DNA from: JAGOMW01 sp964644075
GTDB taxonomy: Bacteria > Patescibacteriota > Gracilibacteria > BD1-5 > UBA2023
Assembly: GCA_964644075.1 (NCBI GenBank)
Contig: CAZXUQ010000001.1
Location: forward strand, 202,339-266,338
Direction of reading: 5' to 3'
DNA: 64,000 nucleotides
In this document: in pieces, positions 1-10,195 of the stretch
Layout of the letters: each line of letters begins with the position of its first letter
Position numbering within the stretch: position 1 is the stretch's first letter
Program-made: the position numbers and the translations under genes
Notes under the pieces: generated by a model
What the model was told of the DNA's origin: nothing
Database searches by the model: none
What the model saw: only the letters and a program-made list of their open reading frames with translations

Positions 1-954
1 ATACCATTTCACAAAATCTACGGTGCGATATTCAAATCCTTTGATATCTCGAGTGAAACAGAAACCGTTGCTCGACTCAGAGAAGAAGGTGTAAAAAAAA
101 TCATGATCATAAAACGGTCATGGATATTTGGACTCGCGATGATCTGGATACCGATACTTATCATCCTACTCTCTGCCTGCAATATGTACATATCATACTC
201 ATACCATCGAGATGAGATACTCCGGTACTCGTTTCTCTTTGGGGTTGGTATTTCACTCGTACTCTTTGTGTTTTCGGTATGGAGTTACCTTTCTCACTTT
301 CGAGTGATCTATGACGTTCCTCGCATCGAGACCGATGAAACAAAACTCAGGAACTGACTTCACGAGTGAGATCTCTACTTTATACGATTTTTTAACCAGA
401 CGATTTTGAACCAGCTCATTATTATTGGACTGATCATATGGAGTGGGTATTTTTACTTCGCACATATGCGATCGAGTGGGATCGAGTGGATCCTAGTGGA
501 CTCTATTATTCTCTTTATACAGTGGATCCTTCTCGGAAAATATAGAAAACGTATGATGGATCTCGAAATGGATTACAACATCGTTATACCAGGGAAAATA
601 TTTTTTGTGAACCAGTCGGGAATGCTCTCAGCAAGCCAAGCTGTCGAAGGGGAGAAAGTAAAAACAGTCACTGCGAAGTACCCAGGATGGCTCGCGAGTT
701 TTTTCCAGTATGGAACGATAGAAATCATGACAGAGTGAGGTGAGACAATGCTCGGGACAACGAGTATGTACTATGTACCACATCCGACCGATACTGCTGG
801 ACTCATACAGACACTTCTCTCTCGTGAGAATGTAGAGATACATACACCATCTCCGACTGATGCTCCGAGCGAAAAAAATGAAATCACCTCACAAATCTGA
901 CCACGAGAGGTAACCTATGATGTAAAGTGAACAGTAAGAGATGTACTCAGATAA
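1..954 (+). CDS. Membrane protein, 5' end outside window
   Basis: The frame is open from the first base to TAA at 952-954 (317 codons visible), with in-frame TGA read as Gly at 355, 736, 898 and 928. An ATG at 103 could be an alternative start, but the 34 codons before it read like coding sequence and no -10 box sits in front of it, so the gene is taken as truncated by the window edge. There are hydrophobic segments around visible residues 38-57, 73-94 and 135-180 (the last probably two helices), followed by a soluble C-terminal part of about 120 residues. That layout resembles bacterial PH-domain membrane proteins, but no diagnostic motif is visible, so no function is assigned. It ends 1 nt before the next gene, so co-transcription is likely. 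Confidence 0.7.
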
Positions 955-955
955 T

Positions 956-1696
956 ATGATGTACAAATCCCCTTATACTCTCAGCTGAAGAAAATGAAAT
1001 AATGCTCTATCTTATGATGAAAGAAGTATCTTGTTGTGAAAAGAACCATCGATCACGATCCCTGCTCTGATCGATGGAACGCTCGGTGATGTAATACTCG
1101 GTGATGATAGAGTATTTGAAGAGGTGGAAAATGGGATACTGAGATCGTGTAGAGGGCTCTGTCATTTTGTCCGACTCAAAGATAGCGCTTTTCCTATCAC
1201 CATATTTGATAACCACAATCATGCTCTCTATTTCTGGCTCGAAGCCATGAGAGAAGGTATCATAGAAGAGTGAGCAGAACTCATCCATATCGATGAACAC
1301 TCAGATCTCTGGCACAATGAATATACACTCGACCCGAAAAAAGCGATACGAGAAAGTGAGTATGCATGGGAGTTTACCAATTTTTATTGCAATGTAGGAA
1401 ATTATATCCTTCCTACTCTCGATGTATGAATAGTATGAAAAATCATACGAATAGAAAATAATCACGAAGTAGAAAAATATAGTGACTATACTCCTCCGAA
1501 AAACAGTATTCTCAATATCGACCTTGATTTTTTTGCACCTGAGATGGACTTTATCGATGAAGTGAAAAAGTTGAAACTTATTAGAAATTTGCTTCCGAAA
1601 GTACGATGTATCAGTATAGCGACATCTCCATATTTTATCGATCAGGAGCTCGCGATCGCCAAACTTCACACAATTTTTGAAAAAATCTCATACTAA
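956..1696 (+). CDS. UPF0489 family protein (peptide-arginase-like fold)
   Basis: A 246-aa protein using two adjacent ATGs at 956/959 directly after the preceding stop. TGA codons are read as Gly at several places. Two acidic/histidine clusters typical of the UPF0489 (C5orf22-like) family are visible: FDNHNHALYF near residue 97 with HIDEHSDLW near residue 120, and NIDLDFF near residue 196. These resemble the metal-binding clusters of the arginase/deacetylase fold, and some UPF0489 members are known to act as peptide arginases that convert arginine to ornithine. Hydrolase activity on a guanidino or amide group is therefore plausible, but no substrate is suggested by the neighbours. The gene ends in a hairpin shared with the convergent gene at 1693-1899. 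Confidence 0.8.
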
Positions 1697-1711
1697 CTAT
1701 GAGATTTTCTT
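1683..1711. terminator. Bidirectional hairpin terminator
   Basis: Perfect inverted repeat AAAATCTCATA / TATGAGATTTT with a 5-nt loop, A-rich on the left and T-rich on the right. It lies across the convergent ends of the UPF0489 gene (+) and the His-rich peptide gene (-), and both stop codons sit inside it. Confidence 0.8.
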
Positions 1712-1899
1712 TGTTGCCTCCTCCGTCCGAGTCACTCATCGAGTTTCTTGATATGATCATGATCAGGGTGATCATGAGGTGGATGGGGAGTATGCTGTAC
1801 TCATCATACTCACTCAGATTTCCCTTCGCTTGCAAATGCAGAAACAGCAAAAAAACAGCTACTGAGAGAGAAAATAAGTATGAAAAACCGAAGAGGCAT
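1693..1899 (-). CDS. Small secreted His-rich protein
   Basis: 68 aa with TGA as Gly (four TGA codons). The N-terminus is a convincing signal peptide: MPLRFF, then a hydrophobic stretch ending SAFA, with likely cleavage before SEGKSEG. The mature part of about 45 residues carries a compact His/Pro/Asp run (QHTPHPPHDHPDHDH), followed by a basic tail rich in Arg, Gln and Lys. The His/Asp run suggests metal binding (Zn, Ni or Cu), as in small periplasmic metal buffers; this is inference from composition only. The start is the only ATG giving a complete signal peptide. The stop TAG overlaps the stop of the convergent UPF0489 gene. Confidence 0.6.
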
Positions 1900-1985
1900 G
1901 TGTATTGACTATTTATATTTTTAATATTTTATCATATTATCTGATATTCGCAAGTTGATTTTTCGTGGTTTTCTCTATAATCACG

Positions 1986-2447
1986 ATGTCTATGAAAGTA
2001 TCTTCCCCATCTCTCACATTTGCTGACAATAAAAAAGCACTTTTCGACTACGAGATCATCGAAGAGTATGAGGCAGGGATCAAACTCCTCGGAGAAGAGG
2101 TAAAAAGCGTGCGAAATGGCAGTGTAAACCTCAAATGATCCTATATCCTCATCACGAAAGGATATCCCTCTCTCGTCGGAGTCCACATCGGAGAGCTCGC
2201 CTGAGGTATGCGCAAGATCGAACCAAAACGTGAGAGAGCACTCCTCATGAATAAGAAAGAAATACTGAGACTCGAACAAAAACTCCACGAGATCGGGGGG
2301 ACGATCGTACCAATCGCTCTCTACTCAAAAGGCAACCTCATCAAAGTTCGTATTGCTCTCGCCAAAGGGAAGAAAACCTGGCAAAAAAAAGAGACGATCA
2401 AGGCACGAGACCTCGATCGAGAAGTCGCCCGAAAATTTCGATTCTAA
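1986..2447 (+). CDS. smpB: SsrA-binding protein SmpB
   Basis: 153 aa, the usual SmpB length. SmpB binds tmRNA and delivers it to stalled ribosomes for trans-translation. Family features include the N-terminal NKKALFDYEI stretch, the GIKLLGEEVKSVR motif, GMRKIEPKRERALLMNK and a lysine/arginine-rich C-terminal tail (KGKKTWQKKETIKARD) that enters the ribosomal A site. TGA supplies Gly in NLKGSY and ELAGGM. A TATAAT sits 4 nt before the ATG, so the mRNA is probably leaderless; the second ATG (MKVSS) is an alternative start 6 nt downstream. The next gene starts 4 nt after the stop. Confidence 0.95.
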
Positions 2448-2450
2448 ACT

Positions 2451-3785
2451 ATGTCTATCAATCCCCGCTTCATCTCATATTTCAGGGAAACATTCTTCGA
2501 GTGAAAAGAAGAAGAATTTCAGAGATTTCTCTCATCACTCGAGGATTCCCTCCCACGCACGATCCGTATAAAGCCTGGAAAAGAAAGTGAGGTAAAAAAA
2601 CGCCTGGAAAAATATGGATTTCTCCTCACAGAGAGCTATATTCCCAATGTTTTTAGCATAGATCGTCGAGAAGACTTTGATCCACTCGAGCGTCGTATCG
2701 GGTACACGCTCGATCATCTCGTAGGAAATTTTTATATACAGGAACTCGCAGCAGCGACATCAGTCCACATACTCACAGATGGGGAAATTTCTCGGGAACC
2801 CTATCTCATCCTCGACATGGCAGCAAGTCCTGGTGGCAAGACAACACAACTCTCAGAACACTATCCGAATGCGTTTATCATCGCCAATGAACCAACTCGC
2901 GAGCGCATCCCTCAGCTTCTCCAAAACCTGGATCGTATGGGGAGTACCAATATCTGAGTCACTCTCTATCCAGGTCAGTATTTTCGACATACAGAAGAGA
3001 TGTTTGACCGCGTCCTCCTCGATGCACCCTGTAGTGGTGAGTGAACTCTCTACAAAGGGACAGATGCAACCAAACATTGGCACATCAAAAATATCAAAAA
3101 TATCGCGAGCCTCCAAGAAAAACTCCTCGATGCCGCGGTGATCTCACTAAAAACCTGAGGAGAAATGGTCTACTCAACCTGTAGTATGAACCTCCTCGAA
3201 AATGAGTGAGTCGTGGATGCTGTGATGAAACGCTATCCATGATGCCTCAAGATCATCTATCAGAAAAGATTTTGGCCACATATCGACGGGACAGGAGGGT
3301 TCTTCGTCACCAAACTCGAAAAAATCGCACCGATGACAAAGAAAGGAGAAAAACAGGGGCGAAAAGACCATATCAATGAAGAAATCAAGCTCCTCTCGGA
3401 TAAACAGGTAAAAAATATCATGCGTGATGGCTACACAGCCTATGAACACGAAGGAAAAATCCTTGCTCTCCGTGATCATAAGGACCTAGAATACATCAGA
3501 AAACAGTATTATTTTATGCGATTTGGAGAGACGATCGGGAAAAAAGATCGTGATGGTATACACTACGACCTTTTCGCTCACCGAATTCTCGACCTCTCAA
3601 GTCTCACCTACTACACTCTCCGAGACGAGGAAGAGCTCGACCTCTACCTCAGAGGTCATCTCCTCGCGACGGATACCAACGATGGACCTGTCCTCCTCTC
3701 CTATGACGGTATAACTATCGGGGTCGAAGAAATAGAGGATGGATGACTCTCAAACAACTTCCCTCGAGACTGGCAGAGAAAATAA
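2451..3785 (+). CDS. RNA m5C methyltransferase, NOL1/NOP2/Sun (RsmB/RsmF type)
   Basis: 444 aa. SAM-dependent cytosine-C5 methylation of rRNA (or tRNA). The AdoMet site is visible as DMAASPGGKTTQ near residue 122, the first catalytic Cys motif as LDAPCSGEG near residue 193 (the last Gly is TGA), and the second Cys as YSTCSMNLLENE near residue 244. A C-terminal region of about 150 residues follows, corresponding to the accessory RNA-binding part of RsmF-like proteins. It lies directly downstream of smpB, so the two probably form a translation-quality operon ended by the hairpin at 3784-3812. Which rRNA position is modified cannot be told from sequence. Confidence 0.88.
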
Positions 3786-3812
3786 AATATCCCCGAGGGG
3801 GATATTTTTTAG
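3784..3812. terminator. Hairpin terminator after methyltransferase gene
   Basis: AAATATCCCC / GGGGATATTT inverted repeat with a short loop and T-run, placed between convergent genes, so it may serve both strands. Confidence 0.8.
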
Positions 3813-3821
3813 AGAAACTGA

Positions 3822-4769
3822 TTATTTCAGGAGTTCGTCGATTTTTGCCTTGAACGTCTCATATGGATACGCTCCTTCGACGGTAGCATACTTCCCTGTC
3901 TTTACATTGAGGATGAGAGTTCCTGGGGTCCCACTGAGTCCAAATTTCTGTGCTTCCTGTGTCTGTGCACTAAATCGTGAGAGTGACTCTTTATTATCGA
4001 CACATGTTTGCCACTTTTTCTGGTCTATTCCGAGAGATTTCGCAATCTCTGCAAGTTTTGTGACATCGAGGACACCACCTTCATTTGTGGATTTATCCAT
4101 GACTGACTTATAAAATTTTTGATATGCACTATCTCCACCGACATTGAGTGCACAGAGGGCAGCAAGTGCCTTTGCCTCAGTTCCCTTATGGTTTACACCA
4201 CGATTATTTTTGAATACGAGAGCAACCTGATCTTTATACTCTGCAGTCACTGTGGGGAAGAGTTTTGTGTCATGGTATTGTCGCATACAAAATGGACACT
4301 CCATATCACTATACTCAACTACGACGATTGGTGCATCTTTATTCCCTTCGAGAGAAGCATCTGATACGATCGTTTTGATTTCATCAGGAGTCAGTGACCC
4401 TTGTTTCGATGGAGTCTGAGTATCCTGTTGCTTCGTACCACCTCATTTGACGTATTGTTCGATCTGAGAAATCTGTTCCTTGATCTGCATCTGAGAGTAC
4501 TGCTGGAGGACATCGTAGTTCTTTTTCCCTCCGACTTTCTCATACTCCATTTCGAGGAGAGCCTTCTTGATACCAAATGAATCATCTGTCTGTGGCGTGA
4601 GAGAGAGTGAATATCCCATGACAAAGTACAAGCAAAGAGCATTCATGAGAAGTGAGAGCAAAAGGACGAATACAAGAACTCCGTTACTCACACTTGTCTG
4701 AGTAGTGTTTACATAAATCTCATCAGAGATGAGGTGGTGTTCTGCTGGAGTTTTTTTTGTTGTTGCCAT
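3822..4769 (-). CDS. Membrane-anchored DsbA/thioredoxin-fold protein
   Basis: 315 aa. Order: short cytoplasmic N-terminus, one membrane helix (about residues 27-51), a charged linker with a Gln-rich stretch, then a thioredoxin-fold domain from about residue 139. The redox motif is CPFC (within SDMECPFCMRQ), typical of the DsbA/DSBA-like Thioredoxin_4 family, and the cis-Pro loop is visible as GLSGTPGTLILN. The protein would face outside and catalyse or reshuffle disulfides in exported proteins; cysteine-containing exported candidates (propeller, macroglobulin, giant protein) are in the same window. Read through three TGA codons at 4437-4445 that give a Gly linker. It is convergent with the methyltransferase gene. 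Confidence 0.88.
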
Positions 4770-4846
4770 AAAGAAGATAATAAAGTAGGAAAATTATATG
4801 GGAAAAGCCTCAAAATCAAAAGAAAGCTTATTGACATGGAAGATAT

Positions 4847-5830
4847 CTATGGATTTTGTGATAGTTCATAATAGGCTCGTATTCCGACCATAGCAGCATT
4901 ATCCATGGAGTAGACGATCTTGGTCGGGGCAAGAAATATGACACCCCTCTCTTCTGCAAGAGAAAGAAGCTTCGTTTTGAGGAGAGTATTGGCACTCACT
5001 CACCCTGCGAGACACATCATCCGAGCACTCGTTTGCTCGAGAGCTCGGAGGAGTTTTTTCGCGAGGATATCTGTGATGGTTTCTTCTGTGTGGTAGGCGA
5101 TTTCTCGGATATCTCTCTCTGAGAGATTTCAGCGTCGATCGACTTCGCGCTTGATCGCAGTCTTGAGTCAGGAAAATGAGAAATCCAGAGAATCTCTCTC
5201 GAGAAGTACTTCTGGAAAGAGGCTTTTTGGTCGGGAGTTTTGGAGAACAAAGGATTTCCTATGCTCATCCGCGAAACGAGCAATCTTTGCTCCTCCAGGG
5301 AATCAGAGACCCATCATCTTAGCAACTTTATCAAAACACTCTCATGCAGCATCATCTCGAGTCTGACCGATCATCTCGAGTTCGAACATACTCTTCCAGA
5401 GATATATCTCCGTGTGTCCACCACTCACTGTCAGGACGACAGCAGGAAAAATAATATCACTCTCCCTTCGCTCGAGAAAAAGAGCAAAAATGTGTGCCTC
5501 GATATGATCAATCAGAATAAGTGGTTTTTTTAGGGCAAGAGAGAGGGTTTTTGCGACGGTGAGACCCGTGAGGAGAGATGGGAGAAGTCCTGGCTTCTCG
5601 GTACAGGCAAAGTAGTCTATATCTCTGAGTGTTAGTCCTGACTCACTGAGAACATCCTCGATACAGGGGAATATTGCATTGGCATGGCTGCGAGCTGCTA
5701 CCTCTGGGACAACACCTCAGGTCACATCGTGTTCGAGCTGAGTACGAGTAGACAGAGTGATAAGTCTATCATCATGCATGAGGGCAACAGAGGTATCGTC
5801 ACACGATGTTTCGAAGGCGAGAATATACAT
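4847..5830 (-). CDS. tsaD: tRNA N6-threonylcarbamoyladenosine transferase TsaD
   Basis: 327 aa, normal TsaD length. It transfers the threonylcarbamoyl group to A37 of ANN-decoding tRNAs. Signature features: N-terminal LAFETSCDDTSVA, the metal-binding HIEAH near residue 107, VSGGHTE, and the C-terminal segment IVYSMDNAAMVG that carries the conserved metal Asp. TGA is read as Gly inside conserved Gly-rich loops such as VTGGVVPEVAARSH. Its ATG abuts the stop codon of uvrC with no spacer, so the two are one transcription unit. Confidence 0.96.
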
Positions 5831-7720
5831 TTAGTAAATACCGTGATCTCGTAAAGAATCTATCTGAGACTTTGTAGCGATTTTTTCTATTTCTGCAAGC
5901 TCGATATTTTTGATTTCATCGATACTTCAGGCGAGTTTGAGGAGTTTTTTTCGTGTGACAGGACCAATTCCAGGGATTTCCTCGAGAATATTCTTTTTCA
6001 TACTTTTCATACGAGCCGATTTATTGGCTGTGATAGAAAACCTATGCGCCTCATCTCGAGCCTTCTGGAGAACCATGAGGGGTGGCTTTCCATGTTCAAA
6101 TATGACGGGAGGTTTTTTACCTGGGAGAAATATTTCTTCCTCTCGTTTTGCGATCGAACAAATCGGAATAAAGAAATTTTCCTCGATTTTTTTATCATGT
6201 TCATGCTCAGATTTCCACTTCCCTTCAGCAACTCATGAGAGCGCTGATGACAGTTGTCCTTTACCACCATCGATGATGATAAGGTGTGGGAGATTACCCT
6301 CGAGGAGTCACTCCACTGTGCGCCGTACCATGACTTCTCTATGCGAAGCGAAGTCGTCAATCTCACCATCTTCAAGAGTTTTGATTTTGTATTTTTTGTA
6401 GCGTTTCGGATCTGGTTTCCCATCGACGAGAGAGACTCTCGATGCATAGGTAAAGTGACCATCCGTATGAGAGATATCATAACACTCGAACACGATTTCT
6501 CCACTCTCTGGAACAGGATATCCTATAGTTTCGAGGACTTCCTTCATATGTTCACGAGAGAGTGTCTTATTTTCGAGGGTTGCCATCTCACGTTTATAGG
6601 CATACTCTCGAGTTTGTGTCAGCGTGAAGGTCAGGAGGTCATTTTTGGGACCAATCTTTGGATACTCGAGAGCGATTTTTTCTCGATCAAGTAGATCAAG
6701 AAATCATGCATCTGTAATCTCTTCGGAAAGAAGGAGAAGATCTGGATGGGCGTCAGTCATGCTCGCATCTGGGTCGAGATACTGGCGAGAGAGGAACTGT
6801 ACGATGACATCTTCAGAGTTCGCATTTTGTATCTCGTGGCGAAATACTCATACTATCTGGCTCGATCTCACCTGAGTCAGTCAGATATATACCTTGTCAT
6901 ACTTTTCATACTTGATACAGATATCGATATTTCACTCCACGATATCCCGGACCTGCTGTCTCTCACCGAGTCATCGTAGTCCATCGATGATTGCCTTGTA
7001 CTCCTGGGCCTTCTCGAAATCGAGTGATCGAGCATATTCACGCATCTTCTCCTCGAGCTCACCAAATATCTCACTCTGATCACCTCTGAGAAATCTCCTT
7101 GCTCGATCGATGTGAGTAGCATGCTCATCAACCTTCTCAGACTCGAGGAGACAGGGCGCCGGACAGAGTCAGATATAGTAGTCCATGCATGGGACAGTCT
7201 TCCCTGCTTTATCAGTGATAGTGAGATTTCCTAATCTCTCACTGAACTTCATCCGACAGTTCCTGATACGAAAGATGCGACGAAGCGCTCGTACACACTG
7301 CTCGACAGCAGAGACATAGGGACCATAGTATTCTCATCCATCTTTTGTTTTTTGTCTCGTCTTCACGAGCTCTGGGATAGAAGAGTTTGTGATCTTGATA
7401 TAGGCGAGATTTTTATCATCCTTCATGAGGATGTTGTACTTCGGGGTGAGATGCTTGATCAGGTTGGTCTCGAGGACAAGTGCCTCGACCTCAGTCGCAC
7501 AGAGTATCGTCTCGATATCACAGATCTTATCAACCATATGTTTCTTTGCGAGGGTGAGATCTCCAGTACGATCGAAATAACTCCTCACACGATTTTTGAG
7601 ACTTTTCGCCTTTCCGACATAGATCACCTTGCCATCTTTGTCTTTCATCTGGTAGACTCAGGGAGAACTCGGGAGGTTTTTGAGTATTTTTTCGAGATGC
7701 GTTGACTGTTCTTTTTTCAC
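5831..7720 (-). CDS. uvrC: UvrABC excision nuclease subunit C
   Basis: 629 aa. Dual-incision nuclease of nucleotide excision repair. Layout: GIY-YIG nuclease domain at the N-terminus (GVYQMKD..VIYVGKAKSLKNRVRSYF), Cys-containing middle, UVR motif (EKMREYARSLDFEKAQEYK) near residue 220, the RNase H-like second nuclease domain with CYDISHTDG, and a C-terminal helix-hairpin-helix (EIPGIGPVTRKK). The start is GTG at 7718-7720: it is the only candidate giving the standard N-terminus, and TACAAT ends 6 nt upstream of it with TTGCTC 16 nt further, indicating a leaderless mRNA. It lies upstream of tsaD. Confidence 0.95.
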
Positions 7721-7726
7721 GAAGAT

Positions 7727-7754
7727 ATTGTATGGAAAGTGAAGAAAAGAGCAA
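7727..7754 (-). promoter_or_regulatory. uvrC promoter, leaderless
   Basis: On the minus strand: -35 TTGCTC (7749-7754), 16-nt spacer, -10 TACAAT (7727-7732), 6 nt, then the GTG start. Confidence 0.65.
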
Positions 7755-7788
7755 AAATTTGACTTAATTAATTTATAATTAAAAATAC

Positions 7789-7824
7789 TTGACTAAGTTT
7801 ACTTAATAAATATATTAAGTAAAC
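7789..7824 (+). promoter_or_regulatory. Promoter with 12-bp palindromic operator
   Basis: TTGACT (7789-7794), 16 nt, TATATT (7811-7816). A perfect inverted repeat GTTTACTTAATA / TATTAAGTAAAC (7797-7808 and 7813-7824, 4-nt spacer) covers the spacer and the -10 box. A dimeric repressor bound here would block the promoter of the gene at 7847. No regulator gene of obvious match is adjacent, so autoregulation by the downstream protein is possible but unproven. Confidence 0.6.
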
Positions 7825-7846
7825 AATTTATACTTTATCGTTAATT

Positions 7847-8374
7847 ATGGGAAAACAAGCTGTTACTACTTTTACATATGTAGACCCCTATAAAAATATT
7901 GTTGATCTTCCTGTTAGTGATCCCAATAATATAGTCAGTAGTACTATAGCACTGCCAGATATCCTTATGCTTTATGCTACTAACGTACTAAAAATGTTGG
8001 AGGATGGATACGTACCTCGCACACAAAAGGCAGATTGACTTAGAAGATTCATTGCCAGATGAAACATCGAAAAATCACAGGAAAATTCTTTAGAGAACCT
8101 AAGAAAGGGAGTATCATTAATACTTTGACAATCCTCGAATTTCTTTATTTGACAATGAGTTTACTATGCCAGAATATCCGAAAAGCTCAGAAATGCTCAG
8201 GAGAACACAGAAGAGTACGCAAAACAAGTATGAAAAACACTATGAGATTTTCGAGTTTTAGCTTGAAGAAGTGAATGAGACTGAATAGTTAGCTCTTATG
8301 AATGGACAAGTGTTTCGGATGAATTAAGAACCAAGCTAGTCATGTTAGATGCTAATGATCGTTTTTGGATGTAA
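7847..8374 (+). CDS. AT-rich orphan protein
   Basis: 175 aa with eleven TGA codons read as Gly; not recognised. The protein is mostly soluble and mixed alpha/beta in appearance. It begins MGKQAVTTFTYVDPY, has a Leu/Tyr-rich stretch (LPDILMLYATNVLKML) near residues 36-51 and a run of charged residues near 110-125 (ARISEKLRNAQENTEEYAKQ) that could be helical. There is no signal peptide. Codon use (GTT, TTA, ATT, AAT, frequent TGA) and base composition differ clearly from the flanking uvrC and dnaJ-like genes, suggesting horizontal acquisition. A palindromic operator precedes it and a strong terminator follows directly. Confidence 0.75.
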
Positions 8375-8411
8375 AAAATAGCACCTTCCTTTGACAGGTG
8401 CTATTTTTTCG
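8374..8411 (+). terminator. Terminator overlapping next promoter
   Basis: Stem AAAATAGCACCT / AGGTGCTATTTTTT. The loop and 3' arm also contain the -35 box (TTGACA, 8391-8396) of the next gene, so terminator and promoter are interleaved. Confidence 0.85.
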
Positions 8412-8418
8412 ATAAAAT
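8391..8418 (+). promoter_or_regulatory. dnaJ-like gene promoter, leaderless
   Basis: TTGACA (8391-8396), 16 nt, TAAAAT (8413-8418), 6 nt, ATG at 8425. Confidence 0.7.
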
Positions 8419-8424
8419 ATCCGC

Positions 8425-9141
8425 ATGAGCAAAAACTACTACGACATCCTCGGAGTATCCAAATCTGCAAGTGAAACCGAGATCAAAAAAGCCTACAAAA
8501 AACTCGCCATGCAGTATCACCCCGATCGCAATAAATGAGATAAAAAGGCGGAGGCAAAGTTCAAGGAGATCAATGAAGCCTATCAGACACTCTCTGATAC
8601 AACCAAAAAGAAAAACTACGACCAGTTCGGATCTGCCGATGGCAATCCGTTCTCTGGAAGAGGAGGTGGCGGTGGAAATCCTTTTGGAAACTGACAATAT
8701 TCATCACAGTCGGCAAATTTCTCGGGATTTGAGGATATTTTCTCACAGTTCGGAGGTGGTGGCGGTGGGATGGGATTCGATTTCGGAGATATATTCGGCG
8801 GGGTGTGAGGGACGAATTCTCGGAAAAAACAGCGAAAAGAAGAAGTCCATGAAGACACCCCGAAAGAAATCCCCATGCTCGATGTGACGGAAACGATCGA
8901 GATACCGTTTCTGGATTTTCTCTATGATACTCAGGTCGATGTACGAACTGTGTATGGAAAACACCTCACGCTCAAGGTAAAAGCAGGTACAAAACCAGGT
9001 ACCAAGTTCAAAATATCAGGGAAATGACGCACGATGGATGGGAAAACGGGAGACATGTACGTCATCGTCGATGCCAAAATGCCGAAAGAAATACCAAATA
9101 GTCTCAAACCGATGGTAGATGCTCTCAGAAGCCAACTCTAG
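8425..9141 (+). CDS. DnaJ/CbpA-like Hsp40 without zinc finger
   Basis: 238 aa. The J domain (residues 1-68) carries the invariant HPD loop (MQYHPDRN) that stimulates DnaK ATPase, and ends in FKEINEAYQTLSDTTKK. A Gly/Phe-rich linker follows (about 70-135), in which TGA is used for Gly beside ordinary GGN codons. The C-terminal substrate-binding part (about 150-238) includes TIEIPFLDFLYDTQVDVRT and the VKAGTKPGTKFKISGKG stretch of the DnaJ C domain. The four CxxCxGxG repeats are absent and only about half of the C-terminal beta-barrel pair is present, so this is a short CbpA/type II co-chaperone. It has its own promoter and a TAG stop. Confidence 0.88.
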
Positions 9142-9245
9142 TGAGTTTTTACGAGAAATATTTGCAAAAAAGAGAAAAATCTCCATAATCACCCAATCAA
9201 TTTCTCGAAAATCTCTTGCAATTTAATAAAAAATCATTATAAAAT

Positions 9246-9274
9246 TTGCAATTATTCGGGAAATACATTATCAT
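9246..9274 (+). promoter_or_regulatory. Leaderless promoter of 9281 gene
   Basis: TTGCAA (9246-9251), 17 nt, TATCAT (9269-9274), 6 nt, ATG at 9281. The region between 9142 and 9245 is AT-rich and holds no gene. Confidence 0.6.
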
Positions 9275-9280
9275 AGCCTC

Positions 9281-9559
9281 ATGAACCAATCTCTCCGAAG
9301 TCATCTCTCAGGCAATCAGTATAATCTCCCTACATCTGTAGTAGACGAGGTATGTACGATGTTTGCTGATGAAGCCGTAAATCTTCTTGACTCTCTTTCA
9401 AATCTTAAAGTAGAGGTACGCGATACTGCTCTGAGGGCTCTCAGAGAATACTATGCTACGATCGAAAAAGCAAATAATCCGGTGTTTACTCAGGTGGCCA
9501 CTGTCCTTTCATCTGATGCTACCAATGATGGCACATATCGCAAAGTAGCGAATGGCTAG
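9281..9559 (+). CDS. Small orphan protein
   Basis: 92 aa with no TGA codons. Not recognised. It looks soluble and helical: PTSVVDEVCTMFADEAVNLL and LKVEVRDTALRALREYYATI are amphipathic. There is no signal peptide or membrane segment, and one Cys. It has its own leaderless promoter and is followed by a terminator, so it is a monocistronic gene. Codon use matches the neighbouring core genes. Confidence 0.75.
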   Translation: MNQSLRSHLSGNQYNLPTSVVDEVCTMFADEAVNLLDSLSNLKVEVRDTALRALREYYATIEKANNPVFTQVATVLSSDATNDGTYRKVANG

Positions 9560-9580
9560 CGAATCCTCTTGCAAATCTCC

Positions 9581-9615
9581 AAAAACCGATACAATAAGAA
9601 AGTATTGGTTTTTTT
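9581..9615 (+). terminator. Hairpin terminator
   Basis: AAAACCGATAC / GTATTGGTTTT stem (one G-T pair) with a 9-nt loop and T-run, just after the small orphan gene. Confidence 0.8.
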
Positions 9616-9651
9616 CTGGCCGTAGGCTTTATATCGCCCTTTTCGAGACTC

Positions 9652-10032
9652 ATGACGAACTCTCGGCTCCAGACACTTCTCGACCGTTGTCCTCTCGGAG
9701 AAGAAGACTGTCACAATATCGCAGTCATATTTTCTGCTCTTTCTCCAGCAAGACAACAATATATCCTCGACAACTGGGATACCTATATCGTCGAGATGGT
9801 GATGGTGAGGAAAGAGATCGATGCTGCCAACAGAGCGCTCCTCGAAGAGGCAATCGAAATGATCGATACGCTCAAGGATGCAAAAAATGCTCATGATGCG
9901 GAAATGCGACTCGAGAAATTCAAAAAACAAAAGCAAACACGACTGGAACTCGAAAATGTGAACAAATATCACCAAAACAACAAACTCAACCTCATACGAA
10001 GTATCGCGCAATTGCCCATAGAGAAAAAATAA
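9652..10032 (+). CDS. Orphan helical protein
   Basis: 126 aa with no TGA codon. Not recognised. It is highly helical and charged; residues 45-105 (IVEMVMVRKEIDAANRALLE onward) have heptad-like spacing and look like a coiled coil, with a Lys/Gln-rich segment FKKQKQTRLELE. There is no signal or membrane segment. It stands alone between a terminator upstream and the transporter gene downstream. The start is the ATG after CGAGACTC; TTATAT lies about 18 nt upstream. Confidence 0.72.
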   Translation: MTNSRLQTLLDRCPLGEEDCHNIAVIFSALSPARQQYILDNWDTYIVEMVMVRKEIDAANRALLEEAIEMIDTLKDAKNAHDAEMRLEKFKKQKQTRLELENVNKYHQNNKLNLIRSIAQLPIEKK

Positions 10033-10195
10033 TGAAAGAAAAGATGCTCTTGTAAAGAGAATTTCGCGAGAAAATAGGGGAAAAACTCGTGAAAATAGCA
10101 AAAATATGGAATACTCAATGTATTCCCTGGTCAGGAATGTAAAGAAGTGACTCGTAGTCATATATGATAGGCCGGATACGGCTTATTTTCGTTTT

